From contig JAIUNK010000009.1 in assembly GCA_020161845.1 (NCBI GenBank), positions 1 through 64,000 of the forward strand: a DNA stretch of 64,000 nt, given 5' to 3'. Made by a program: the position numbers and the translations under genes. The notes under the pieces are model-generated. The model made no database searches. It saw only the letters and a program-made list of their open reading frames with translations, and was not told where the DNA came from. Below are positions 48,611-56,922 of the stretch, piece by piece. The stretch comes from Actinomycetota bacterium. Its GTDB lineage: Bacteria > Actinomycetota > Actinomycetes > Actinomycetales > Dermatophilaceae. Each line of letters opens with the position of its first letter. The stretch's first letter is position 1.

Positions 48611-48658
48611 CGCGATCCTGTCAGCGATCCCAGCCGCGATCCTGTCAGCGATCCCGGC
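48611..48658 (+). repeat. 24-bp tandem repeat, two copies
   Basis: CGCGATCCTGTCAGCGATCC plus CAGC, then the same with CGGC (48611-48634, 48635-48658). It lies just upstream of the decayed mug gene. Confidence 0.85.
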
Positions 48659-48795
48659 GGCGATGGCGGAGTTGGTCGGCGCCGGGGCGCGTGCGACGAT
48701 GCCAGCCGGAACGCCGACCCTGCGTGGGCGGGGCCGGGCCGGGGCTCCCGGATGACGCCGGCCGCGCCTGCGGATCGACACCATGGGAGACAACG

Positions 48796-49527
48796 ATGGC
48801 CAGACGGGCCGGGAAACCCGCGCCGGGCACGCACGCCTGGTACGACCAGATGGGGGCCGTCGGCGGCCGACTGAATTGGCTGCGGGCGGCCGTGCTCGGG
48901 GCCAACGACGGTATCGTCTCGGTCGCGGGCCTCGTGATCGGGGTAGCGGGCGCCTCGGCGTCGCGGGCGGCCCTGGTCACCGCGGGCATCGCCGGGTTGT
49001 CCGCGGGGGCGATGTCGATGGCCGTGGGGGAGTACGTCTCCGTCAGCGCCCAGCGGGACACCGAGCGGGGCATCCTCGACCTGGAGCGCCGCGAGCTGGC
49101 CGAACTCCCCGAGGAGGAGTTGGCCGAGCTGACGGGTCTGCTGCGCAAGCGCGGCCTGTCCGAGGCGACGGCCAGGGTCGCCGCCGTGGAGCTCACCGAC
49201 CACGACGCGTTCGCCGCGCACGCGGACCTGGAGCTGGGGCTGGACCCGACGGAACGCACCAACCCCTGGGAGGCGGCCGGTGCATCGGCACTCGCCTTCG
49301 TGGTCGGCGCGCTCGTGCCGTTCCTGGCGATCCTGATCGCCCCCCGCGAGGTCGCCGTCCCGGTCACGGTGGCCGCCGTCGCCCTGGCCCTGGCGGCGAC
49401 GGGGGTGACCTCGGCGCGGCTCGGCCGCGCGAGCGTGCCCCGGGCGGTGCTGCGCAATGTGCTGGGGGGCCTGCTGGCGATGGGCGTGACCTACTGGATC
49501 GGCCGGTTCTTCGGCGCCCAGATCTAA
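48796..49527 (+). CDS. VIT1/CCC1-family transporter
   Basis: 243 residues from the ATG at 48796 (GGGAGA upstream). Opening NWLRAAVLGANDGIVSVAGLVIGV and AGLSAGAMSMAVGEYVSVSAQRD are the family marks, then a cytoplasmic helical segment with Glu and Asp (DLERRELAELPEEELAEL), then three further helices. Family members move Fe2+ or Mn2+, usually out of the cytoplasm. Its stop overlaps the stop of the convergent NCS1 gene by 3 nt (CTAA at 49524-49527). Confidence 0.88.
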   Translation: MARRAGKPAPGTHAWYDQMGAVGGRLNWLRAAVLGANDGIVSVAGLVIGVAGASASRAALVTAGIAGLSAGAMSMAVGEYVSVSAQRDTERGILDLERRELAELPEEELAELTGLLRKRGLSEATARVAAVELTDHDAFAAHADLELGLDPTERTNPWEAAGASALAFVVGALVPFLAILIAPREVAVPVTVAAVALALAATGVTSARLGRASVPRAVLRNVLGGLLAMGVTYWIGRFFGAQI

Positions 49528-51068
49528 GACACGGGTTCCGGGGCGGTCGCCGCCGGCTCCGAGGCGTGACCGGCGTGACCCCCGGGACCGGCGGGACCGG
49601 CGTGACCCCCGGGACCGGCGGGACCAGCGAGACCTGTCAGGCCGGCCTCCTGACGGCGGACCCGGGCCCGGTCGGTCGCCAGCGTGCCGACGAAGGTCAA
49701 CGCGAGGGCCACCAGAACCCCCACGCCGCTGGGGGCCAGCTCGCCCTCGCGACCGCCGAACGGCCCGAGCAGGTAGCCCTGCCACGGCAGGGTGTGATTG
49801 ACGACGAGGCCCCAGCCGATCGCGGTGCCGAGGGCCATCAGGACCAGGGCGGCCGGATGGCCCGCGCCGTACCGGCCCGTGGCGCGGTGCAAGGCCGCTT
49901 CGTCGTACGCCGTCCGCCGCAGCGCAAGGTCACCCAGGAAGGTGCCCACCCAGGCGGCCAGCGGTACGCCGAGGGTGACGAGGAAGCCCTGGAACGTGCC
50001 GAGGAAGTCCTGGGCGACCCACACGACGTACCACGTGCCGACCGCCATGAACACCCCGTCGAGCGCGACGGCCTGCCAGCGTTGCACCGGCAACCCGAGC
50101 GTCAACAGCGTCAGCCCCGAGGAGTAGATGTCCAGGATCGCTCCGGAGAGCAGGCCCAGGAGGGCGACGCCGGCGAACGGCAGGACATACCAGGTTGGCA
50201 GCACCGAGGTCAGCGCCCCGATCGGGTCCGCGGCGATGGCCTGCGCCAACGCGGGGTCGGAGGCCGCCAGCAGCAGCCCGGACCCGGTCAGGACGGCGAT
50301 CGGCAGGGCGGCGCCCAGGGTGGTCCAGCCGACGACCGCCCGGCCGGAGACATCCCGGGGCAGGTAGCGCGAGTAGTCGGCGGCGCAATTGACCCACCCC
50401 AGACCGAATCCGGTCAGGCAGAACACGAAGACGCCCACCGCCGCGGCGGCGGACCCGGTCGGCAGGCCGGCCAACGCGTCGAGCCGGATCTGGGGCGCCA
50501 CCAGCAGCAGGTAGCCGGCGGTCAGCACGGCCGTCGCCGCCGTGATCCACCGTTGGATCCGCATGACCAGCGCGAAGCCCGCGATGCCGGCGGTCATCAC
50601 CGCGGCCACCACGACCACGAAGGTCGCGGCCATCGCCAACGAACCGTCCGCGCCGAGCCGCTCGGCGACCGTGCGCGACATCAGTACGGCGAGGGAGACC
50701 AGCACGATTTCCCAGCCGACGAGGGAGGCGTAAGCCACGGCGGTGGGAACGGCATTGCCGCGCACCCCGAACGGCGCCCGGGACAGGACCATCGTCGGGG
50801 CGGAACCGCGCTGACCGGCCAGCGAGACCATGCCCACCAGCAGGAACGACGCGACGATGCCGAGTGCGGCCGCGACGATCGTCGCGCCCGCGCCGGCGCC
50901 GAAGCTGAGCACCCAGGCGCCGTAACTGAGCCCGAGCACCGAGACGTTCGCGGCGAACCAGGGCTGGAACAGGTCCCGGGGACGGCCGCGCCGCTCTGCC
51001 TCGGCGATGGTGTTGATGCCGTTGCGTTCCACGGAGCAACTGTGCCCGATCGGGCCCGGGCTTGACAT
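49524..51068 (-). CDS. NCS1-family nucleobase/cytosine-type permease
   Basis: About 514 residues from the ATG at 51068. Twelve helices; N-terminal RDLFQPWFAANVSVLGLSYGAWV, SRAPFGVRGNAVPTAVAYASLVGWE and TGFGLGWVNCAADYSRYLP are typical of cytosine/purine permeases (NCS1). The C-terminal tail has a Gly-Pro-Ala-His repeat coded by GACCGGCGGGACC-type tandem DNA (about 49568-49625). Divergent from the ADP-ribosylglycohydrolase/PfkB operon, so the three may form one uptake and salvage unit. Confidence 0.85.
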   Translation of the reverse strand: MSSPGPIGHSCSVERNGINTIAEAERRGRPRDLFQPWFAANVSVLGLSYGAWVLSFGAGAGATIVAAALGIVASFLLVGMVSLAGQRGSAPTMVLSRAPFGVRGNAVPTAVAYASLVGWEIVLVSLAVLMSRTVAERLGADGSLAMAATFVVVVAAVMTAGIAGFALVMRIQRWITAATAVLTAGYLLLVAPQIRLDALAGLPTGSAAAAVGVFVFCLTGFGLGWVNCAADYSRYLPRDVSGRAVVGWTTLGAALPIAVLTGSGLLLAASDPALAQAIAADPIGALTSVLPTWYVLPFAGVALLGLLSGAILDIYSSGLTLLTLGLPVQRWQAVALDGVFMAVGTWYVVWVAQDFLGTFQGFLVTLGVPLAAWVGTFLGDLALRRTAYDEAALHRATGRYGAGHPAALVLMALGTAIGWGLVVNHTLPWQGYLLGPFGGREGELAPSGVGVLVALALTFVGTLATDRARVRRQEAGLTGLAGPAGPGGHAGPAGPGGHAGHASEPAATAPEPVS

Positions 51069-51098
51069 CACGACAGCCGGACCACCACCGTTTCGGCC

Positions 51099-52172
51099 AT
51101 GGATGTGCCGGGGGACGGCCGCGCGGATCGGGCGCGGGGTGCTCTCGTCGGCCTCGCCCTCGGCGACGCGCTCGGTATGCCGACCCAGCTGCTGTCGCGA
51201 GATCAGGTGCGGGACCGTTGGCCGAGGCTGGCCTGGTTCGAGGCCGGCCCTGCGGACTCCCTCCTCGCGCCGTCGGTGCCCGCCGGGACCGTGACCGACG
51301 ACACCGAGCAGGCGTTGGTGGTCGCCCGGGAACTCCTGGAGGACGGCGGGCGGGTGGACCCCGACCGGCTGGCCGGGAGATTGGCGGAGTGGGCCGACCG
51401 CGCTACGGCCGCAGGCGGACTGGAGGTGTTGGGCCCGTCGTCGGCGCGGGCGTTGGCGCAGTACCGGCGGACCGGCACCTCCGTGGGGGCCGGCCGGTAC
51501 GGCGACACGAACGGCGCCGCGATGCGCATCTGCCCGGTGGGGATCGTCTGTCGTCCGGAGCCTCTGGAGGACCTGGTGGATCTCGTGGCGGCGGTCGACC
51601 AGCCCACCCACGACACCCGGATCGCGCACGCCGGGGCGGCCGCGGTGGCCCGGGCCGTGTCCGCCGGGATCGAGGGCGTCGCGCCCGACCAGATCCTGCC
51701 GTTGGCGTTGGCCGCCGCCGCGCAGGGGGCGCGCCGCGGGCACGTCACCCCCGGCCCCGATGTGGCCGCGCGGATCGCCTGGGCGTGCGGGCTGGCCGCG
51801 GCGGCCGATGCGCCGCTGGACGTGATCGAGCTGCTCGTGGGCACCTCGGTCGCGACCCAGGAGTCGGTGCCGGCGGCCTTCGCGATCGCCACGACGTACG
51901 CCGACCCGTGGCAGGCCTGTCTCGCGGCGGCTGCCCTGGGCGGCGATGCGGACACGATCGCCGCCATGGTCGGGGCAATGGTGGGAGCCAGGCACGGCCT
52001 GTCCGCCTTCCCCGCCGACGCCGTCGCGGCGCTGACCGCGGCGAACCCGACGCTGGATCTGATCGGCACCGCCGACGACCTGCTGGCGGCCCGGCCGGCC
52101 CCGGCCCGGTCGGCGCCGGCCCGCCCGGACGAGGCCCGACCCGCGCCGGGCGTCGGGGGAGTGCCGCGGTGA
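51099..52172 (+). CDS. ADP-ribosylglycohydrolase-family protein
   Basis: 357 residues, ATG. Both metal sites of the family are present: VTDDTEQA (about residues 66-73) and GGDADTIAAM (about 285). N-terminal RGALVGLALGDALGMP and GDTNGAAMRICPVG are typical. The C-terminal 30 residues are Ala/Pro/Arg-rich. Relatives split ADP-ribose from proteins or small N-glycosides; here, coupled to a PfkB kinase (GTGA overlap at 52169) and facing a nucleobase permease, cleavage of a nucleoside-like N-glycosidic bond is likely (inference). Confidence 0.9.
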   Translation: MDVPGDGRADRARGALVGLALGDALGMPTQLLSRDQVRDRWPRLAWFEAGPADSLLAPSVPAGTVTDDTEQALVVARELLEDGGRVDPDRLAGRLAEWADRATAAGGLEVLGPSSARALAQYRRTGTSVGAGRYGDTNGAAMRICPVGIVCRPEPLEDLVDLVAAVDQPTHDTRIAHAGAAAVARAVSAGIEGVAPDQILPLALAAAAQGARRGHVTPGPDVAARIAWACGLAAAADAPLDVIELLVGTSVATQESVPAAFAIATTYADPWQACLAAAALGGDADTIAAMVGAMVGARHGLSAFPADAVAALTAANPTLDLIGTADDLLAARPAPARSAPARPDEARPAPGVGGVPR

Positions 52173-53116
52173 TCGGCGAGGTGAGGCGTCTCGTCGTGGC
52201 GGGCAGCGTCATCGTCGACCTGATGACCCGGGTGCCGCACCTGCCTGAGCGGGGCGGGGACGTGCTGGCCGGCGACGTGCGCGCCCAGGCCGGCGGCGGA
52301 TTCAACGTGCTGGCCGCCGCCGCGCGCCTCGGGTTGCCGGCGGCGCTGGCGGGACGCGTCGGCTCCGGGCCCCTCGCGGACGTGGTGCGGGCGGCGCTGG
52401 CGCACGAGGGGGTCGCGGTGCTGCTGCCCGCCGTGGCCGGCGAGCAGGGGTTCTGTGTCGGGATGGTGGAGCCGGATGGGGAGCGGACGTTCGTGACCGC
52501 GCCGGGCACCGAGTCCAGGCTGACCCCCGCCGATCTGGACGGCGTCCGGCTGCTCCCCGGCGACGTGCTCTATGTCTCGGGCTACGACCTGCTCTATCCC
52601 GTGGCGGGGCCGGCGCTCGCGGCCTGGCTGACCGGCGCCGCGGCGGCCTGGCCGGTGGTCTTCGACCCGGGCCCGCTGGTCGCGGAGATTCCCGATGCCG
52701 TGCTCGACACGATCTTGCCCCGCGTCGACATCCTGGCGCTGAACACCCGCGAGATGGCGCTGTTGTCCGGGCAACCGGCGGAGGCCCGAACCCCGGGGGT
52801 GCTGGCCGAGCTCCGGCCCGAGGCGATCGTGCTGGTCCGCGACGGCGAACACGGCACGCTGCTGGTGCGGCCGGGCCAGTCGCTGGTGCGGGTGCCCGCC
52901 CCCCACGTTGCGGACGTGCTGGACACCACCGGCGCCGGCGACACCCACACCGGGGCCTTCCTGGCGGAACTGGCTCGGGGCGCGGACCCGCAGGAGGCGA
53001 CTCGGGTCGCGAACGTGGCGGCCGCACTCTCGATCCGCACGATGGTCTCGGCCGGCGGGCCGACGCGCGCGGACCTCGACGCCGCGCTGGCCGACGCCGC
53101 CCCGACGCCCGCGTGA
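52169..53116 (+). CDS. PfkB-family sugar/nucleoside kinase
   Basis: 315 residues; the GTG at 52169 overlaps the previous stop. N-terminal VAGSVIVDLMTRVPHLPERGG and AGGGFNVLAAAARLG, C-terminal DTTGAGDTHTGAF with the catalytic Asp. It should phosphorylate ribose, a nucleoside or a related sugar released by the upstream hydrolase. Confidence 0.9.
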   Translation: MIGEVRRLVVAGSVIVDLMTRVPHLPERGGDVLAGDVRAQAGGGFNVLAAAARLGLPAALAGRVGSGPLADVVRAALAHEGVAVLLPAVAGEQGFCVGMVEPDGERTFVTAPGTESRLTPADLDGVRLLPGDVLYVSGYDLLYPVAGPALAAWLTGAAAAWPVVFDPGPLVAEIPDAVLDTILPRVDILALNTREMALLSGQPAEARTPGVLAELRPEAIVLVRDGEHGTLLVRPGQSLVRVPAPHVADVLDTTGAGDTHTGAFLAELARGADPQEATRVANVAAALSIRTMVSAGGPTRADLDAALADAAPTPA

Positions 53117-53189
53117 CACTGACCCGGTCCGATCAGCAGGTCGGCCCGGCCAGCCGGTCAGCAGGGCGCGTGGCCTGGAAGCCCGCCAG

Positions 53190-53732
53190 TCAGCAGGTCG
53201 GTGTGGGGCTAGCGGTCGGCGGCGGGGCCACCGCCGCGAACTTGGCGCCGATGGCCACGTCGACCAGCTCGTCGGTGCGCTTGTCGTCGACCACCTTGAC
53301 CGCGCCGGGGAAGCGCTGGGCGAGGACGTCGGCCTTCGCCGCCGCGGCCTTGCCGAACCGGATCTCGGCGGCGACGTCGAGCTTCTTGCCGGTCGGGTCG
53401 TTGGTCACCGCGCCGATCGTGAATCCCTGGTCCTGCAGGGTTTTCGCCGTCGCGGCGGCCAGTCCGGCCCGATCGGTGGCGTTGTAGACGTTGACCGTGA
53501 CGGTCTTGGGTTCGGGGGCCGGCGGCACCGACGGACATGTCGTCGGAGTCCGGCTCGGCGTCCCGGTGGCCTGCTGCGCCGGGCCACCCTGCGGCGGGAT
53601 CCAGCCCTGGATGTAGGCGAAGGCGATCAGGAACGAGACCAGCAGAAAGGCCCCGAGGCCGGTGAGGATCGCCACGGACCGACGGCGCTGCCGTTCCGCG
53701 GCCGACGCGCCGGATGTGTCGCGCTCGCTCAC
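53190..53732 (-). CDS. LytR_C-domain membrane protein
   Basis: 180 residues, GTG at 53732 with AGGAGGG upstream. One membrane helix (VAILTGLGAFLLVSFLIAFAYI, read as VAILTGLGAFLLVSFLIAFA) preceded by RRR, so the rest is outside. The LytR_C domain (about 90-165) begins VTVNVYNATDRAGLAA and holds VAAEIRFGKAAAAKADVLA. The family occurs with cell-wall ligases of the LCP type; here it stands alone. The protein ends PTPTC with a terminal Cys. Confidence 0.85.
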   Translation of the reverse strand: MSERDTSGASAAERQRRRSVAILTGLGAFLLVSFLIAFAYIQGWIPPQGGPAQQATGTPSRTPTTCPSVPPAPEPKTVTVNVYNATDRAGLAAATAKTLQDQGFTIGAVTNDPTGKKLDVAAEIRFGKAAAAKADVLAQRFPGAVKVVDDKRTDELVDVAIGAKFAAVAPPPTASPTPTC

Positions 53733-53816
53733 ATGCCCTCCTGTCGCCCCTTGGGACCTATCCTGCCCGACGGCGCCGGACGGCACGCATGATCGCACCG
53801 GCCGGGCGTGCCGTCG

Positions 53817-53822
53817 TACGCT
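53817..53822 (+). promoter_or_regulatory. -10 box of the DUF853 ATPase gene (leaderless start)
   Basis: TACGCT ends 6 nt before the GTG at 53829; no Shine-Dalgarno. Confidence 0.5.
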
Positions 53823-53828
53823 CCCCTC

Positions 53829-55448
53829 GTGAGCGAAACTGCCAAGTCTGCCGCCAAGTCTGTCGATCAGCTCGAGGCGATCCGCGCCGGCTATACCTTC
53901 TCCGGCCTGGCCATGCAGCTGGGTGCTGCCGTCTCCGAGGGGGGCACCGCGCACCCCGACGTACCGGTGAATCTGCCCCTGGCCGTGATGAACCGGCACG
54001 GTCTGGTCGCCGGGGCGACCGGCACCGGCAAGACGAAGACCCTGCAGCTGATGGCCGAGCAGCTCTCGGCGAACGGGGTGCCGGTGTTCCTCGCCGACAT
54101 CAAGGGCGACCTGTCCGGGATGGCCGCCCCCGGCACCGCCAACGACCGTGTCCAGGCCCGCGCCACGGATGTCGGCCAGGCCTGGGCGGCCAGCGGATTC
54201 CCGGTCGAGTTCTTCAGCCTGGGTGGCCAGGGGGTCGGCATCCCGATGCGGGCGACGATCACCAGTTTCGGGCCGACCCTGTTGGCCAAGGTGCTGGGCC
54301 TCAACGACACCCAGACCTCCAGCCTGGGGTTGATCTTCCATTACGCGGACAGCCGCGGGCTGGAGCTGATCGATCTCAAGGACCTGCGGGCGGTGGTGCA
54401 GCACCTGACCAGCGACGAGGGCAAGGCCGACCTGAAGACCCTCGGCGGCCTGTCCTCGGCGACCGCCGGAGTCATCCTGCGCACCCTGATCTCGTTCTCC
54501 GACCAGGGCGCCGACGTCTTCTTCGGGGAACCCGAGTTCGACACGGCGGACCTGCTGCGCACGGCGGGCGGGCGGGGCGTGGTCTCCTGCCTGGAGCTGC
54601 CGGCCGTCCAGGACCGGCCCAAGCTGTTCTCGACCTTCCTGATGTGGCTGCTCGCGGACCTCTTCCACGACCTGCCCGAGGTGGGCGACGTCGACAAGCC
54701 CAAGTTGGTCTTCTTCTTCGACGAGGCGCACCTGCTCTTCGACGACGCGAGCAAGGAGTTCGTCGACTCGATCGAGCAGACCGTGCGGCTGATCCGGTCC
54801 AAGGGCGTGGGCGTGTTCTTCGTGACGCAGACCCCGAAGGACGTGCCGTCGGGCGTCCTGGCCCAGCTCGGCAACCGGGTGCAGCACGCGCTGCGGGCCT
54901 TCACCCCCGAGGACGCGAAGGCGCTGAAGGCGACCGTCTCGACGTTCCCGAAGAGCGGCTACGACCTGGGCGAATTGCTGACTCAGCTGGGCACCGGCGA
55001 GGCCGTCGTCACCGTGCTGTCCGAGCGCGGCGCGCCCACCCCGGTGGCGTGGACCCGAATGCGGGCGCCGCAGTCGCTGATGGCCCCGATCGACGCGGCG
55101 AAGCTGGAGCAGTCGGTGGGTGCGTCGACCCTGGGTGGCAAGTACCGCGACGCGGTCGACCGGGAGAGTGCCTTCGAGAAGCTGACGGCGGCGGAGCAGG
55201 CGGCGCAGCAAGCCGCGCAACAGGCCCAGGAACAGCAGCAGACGCAGGCGGCGCCCCCCGCCGCGGAACCCGCCCGGGGTGGCGGCTCGGGCGGCGGGTC
55301 GGGTCGCGGCCGGGCCCCCAAGGAGGAGCCGGGCATGCTCCAGCAGGTGGTGGAGTCCAGCGCGTTTCGCTCGATGCTGCGGTCCGCGGGAACCGTGGTC
55401 GGCCGCGAGATCACCCGCAGCATCTTCGGCACGGCCCGCCGGCGCTAG
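53829..55448 (+). CDS. HerA-like ATPase of the DUF853 family
   Basis: 539 residues from the GTG at 53829. Walker A GATGTGKTKT, substrate strand VFLADIKGDLSGMA, Walker B KLVFFFDEAHLLF, then FFVTQTPKDVPSGVLAQLGNRVQHAL as in HerA. The C-terminal region is Gln/Ala/Gly-rich (AAQQAAQQAQEQQQTQ) and ends with a conserved helical piece (VVESSAFRSMLRSAGTVVGREI). DUF853 ATPases are widespread and of unknown role. Different from the ATPase of the GTPase block. Confidence 0.9.
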   Translation: MSETAKSAAKSVDQLEAIRAGYTFSGLAMQLGAAVSEGGTAHPDVPVNLPLAVMNRHGLVAGATGTGKTKTLQLMAEQLSANGVPVFLADIKGDLSGMAAPGTANDRVQARATDVGQAWAASGFPVEFFSLGGQGVGIPMRATITSFGPTLLAKVLGLNDTQTSSLGLIFHYADSRGLELIDLKDLRAVVQHLTSDEGKADLKTLGGLSSATAGVILRTLISFSDQGADVFFGEPEFDTADLLRTAGGRGVVSCLELPAVQDRPKLFSTFLMWLLADLFHDLPEVGDVDKPKLVFFFDEAHLLFDDASKEFVDSIEQTVRLIRSKGVGVFFVTQTPKDVPSGVLAQLGNRVQHALRAFTPEDAKALKATVSTFPKSGYDLGELLTQLGTGEAVVTVLSERGAPTPVAWTRMRAPQSLMAPIDAAKLEQSVGASTLGGKYRDAVDRESAFEKLTAAEQAAQQAAQQAQEQQQTQAAPPAAEPARGGGSGGGSGRGRAPKEEPGMLQQVVESSAFRSMLRSAGTVVGREITRSIFGTARRR

Positions 55449-55478
55449 CCGGCGCAACCTCGACCCGAAAAGCTGACC

Positions 55479-56468
55479 ATGTCTGCGGCACAAGCGAACT
55501 CGGCGTCGGGGCGACGTGACGTCCTGGCCGTGACGATCGGCCCGGGCGGCGTGCGCGCGCGGCGCACCGGCCGCAGCGACGCCGCGGACTCCTTCGTCGA
55601 GATGCCGGATGCCCCGGTGGCGCCGGGCGACGCGGCGGCCGGCGTACGGTTGGTGGCCGCCGTCGCGGACTTGACGCGACGCGCCGAGGGTAGCCCGGAG
55701 GCGGCGGTGTGGGCGGTGCCGGAGGAGTGGTACGGCGCGCCGGCGGCGCAGCTTCTCGAGGCGGCCAGAGCCCAGGTCTCCGGCGGGGCGACGGCGCCGC
55801 GGGTTGTCGTGGTCGCGCACGAATTCGCCACGCACGTCGGCGCGTTCGGCGCCGTCCGCGCGGGCACGTGCCTGGAGGTCGGCGCCTCGGCCGCCGCGCT
55901 CGCGACGGATGCTGGTCGCCTGTGGCATCGCCTCGACGGCTGGGGGCCGCTGCTCGGATCGCGCGGTTCGGGGGCCTGGATCGGCGCGCAGGGCGTCGCT
56001 GCCGGGCTGCGGTGGCGCGACGGCGTGCCGGACGGCTCGGAGGTGCTCCTGGCCGCGGGCCGTCAGGCGTTCGGCGACGAGTCGACCTGGCCGACCCTGC
56101 TGGCCGGCGCCGACGCCGCGGTGGCGCTGACGAGCTTCGCGCCGCGCGTGGCCGAGGCGGCCCACGAGGACGAGATCGCACGGGCCATCCTGCGGCACGC
56201 GGGGGAGGCGCTGGCCGACACGTTGCTGGCCGGGCGCCGGCTGCTCCCCGAGGAGCCGATCGTGGCGGTGGGCGGGCTGCTCTACCTGCACGAGCTCCGG
56301 GTCGCGCTCGCCGCTGCGCTGGGTCGGCGGCAGGCGTTTCTGGTGCCCGGGCTGGGCGGTGCGCTGGAGGGTGCGCGGCTCGTCGGGGAGCACCTGCTGG
56401 GCGGGGGAGGGCTGCCGCACCACCCGCCGTACGTCGTGCGCGACGACCCCCGGGAGCTGACCGGCTGA
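55479..56468 (+). CDS. BadF/BadG-type ATPase (N-acetylglucosamine kinase-like)
   Basis: 329 residues, ATG. ASKHA fold: VTIGPGGVRARRTGRSDA at the N-terminus, the marker HRLDGWGPLLGSRGSGAWIG (sugar-kinase adenosine region), VAVGGLLYLHELRVALAAAL at the C-terminus. Likely a sugar kinase or an activator ATPase. It ends 43 bp before tRNA-Ser(GGA). Confidence 0.75.
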   Translation: MSAAQANSASGRRDVLAVTIGPGGVRARRTGRSDAADSFVEMPDAPVAPGDAAAGVRLVAAVADLTRRAEGSPEAAVWAVPEEWYGAPAAQLLEAARAQVSGGATAPRVVVVAHEFATHVGAFGAVRAGTCLEVGASAAALATDAGRLWHRLDGWGPLLGSRGSGAWIGAQGVAAGLRWRDGVPDGSEVLLAAGRQAFGDESTWPTLLAGADAAVALTSFAPRVAEAAHEDEIARAILRHAGEALADTLLAGRRLLPEEPIVAVGGLLYLHELRVALAAALGRRQAFLVPGLGGALEGARLVGEHLLGGGGLPHHPPYVVRDDPRELTG

Positions 56469-56496
56469 CGGCGATTCGATCCAACCTGCCAGCTCG

Positions 56497-56511
56497 AGTA
56501 CCCTGATCCGC
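56497..56511 (+). promoter_or_regulatory. -10 region of tRNA-Ser(GGA)
   Basis: AGTACCCTGATCCGC ends directly at the tRNA 5' base and matches the block before tRNA-Ser(CGA) at 38860. Confidence 0.65.
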
Positions 56512-56601
56512 GGAGGATTCGCATAGTGGCCTAGTGCGCACGATTGGAAATCGTGTTGGGGATGAAACCCCTCGCGGGTTCAAATCCCGCATCCTCCGCC
56601 A
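56512..56601 (+). tRNA. tRNA-Ser(GGA)
   Basis: Acceptor GGAGGAT pairs with ATCCTCC (56591-56597); anticodon arm CACGA-TTGGAAA-TCGTG gives anticodon GGA; variable arm GTTGGGGATGAAACCCCTC; T arm GGGTTCAAATCCC; discriminator G and encoded CCA (56599-56601). Confidence 0.97.
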
Positions 56602-56615
56602 ATCCGCCCGAACCC

Positions 56616-56639
56616 AGGCCGCCCGAACCCAGGCGGCCT
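56616..56639 (+). terminator. 8-bp hairpin after tRNA-Ser(GGA)
   Basis: AGGCCGCC-CGAACCCA-GGCGGCCT. The loop and flank contain a 15-bp direct repeat CCGCCCGAACCCAGG. Confidence 0.6.
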
Positions 56640-56711
56640 CGGGCTGCTTCGGACGTGTGAACAGCCCGGATGCGCTCGGATGCCTCGGTGGCGACCGGTC
56701 GGGCCGCGCAT

Positions 56712-56811
56712 GAGGGACCCCCCGCGTACCTGGAAGAGCTCGCTTACCCTTGCTGCATTCCTGCCCTGGGGGAGTTCGGCGAGGTACCACCACGCGGGGG
56801 GCCTGGCCCTC
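56712..56811 (-). ncRNA. ffs: Signal recognition particle RNA (4.5S type)
   Basis: Read on the - strand, ends close with CCCCCCGCGT / ACGCGGGGGG, and the apical part reads CCCAGGGCAGGAATGCAGCA followed by AGGGTAAGCGAGC, the invariant Ffh-binding domain of bacterial small SRP RNA. It sits between tRNA-Ser and dnaX, its usual place in actinobacteria. A -10 TACAGT lies directly upstream on the - strand (56813-56818). The exact ends are uncertain by about 7 nt. Confidence 0.93.
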
Positions 56812-56910
56812 ACTGTAGTGCAGTGGGCCCGAACCGGCCGAGGCGGCCGCCGATCGACTCGGGTCGGCCTGCGTTTGCTGCTGGGGTGTGTGGCTGTCGG
56901 CGCGGCCGAT

Positions 56911-56916
56911 TACCCT
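56911..56916 (+). promoter_or_regulatory. -10 box of dnaX (leaderless start)
   Basis: TACCCT ends 6 nt before the GTG at 56923; no Shine-Dalgarno. The hexamer equals that of both tRNA-Ser genes. Confidence 0.55.
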
Positions 56917-56922
56917 CGGGGC

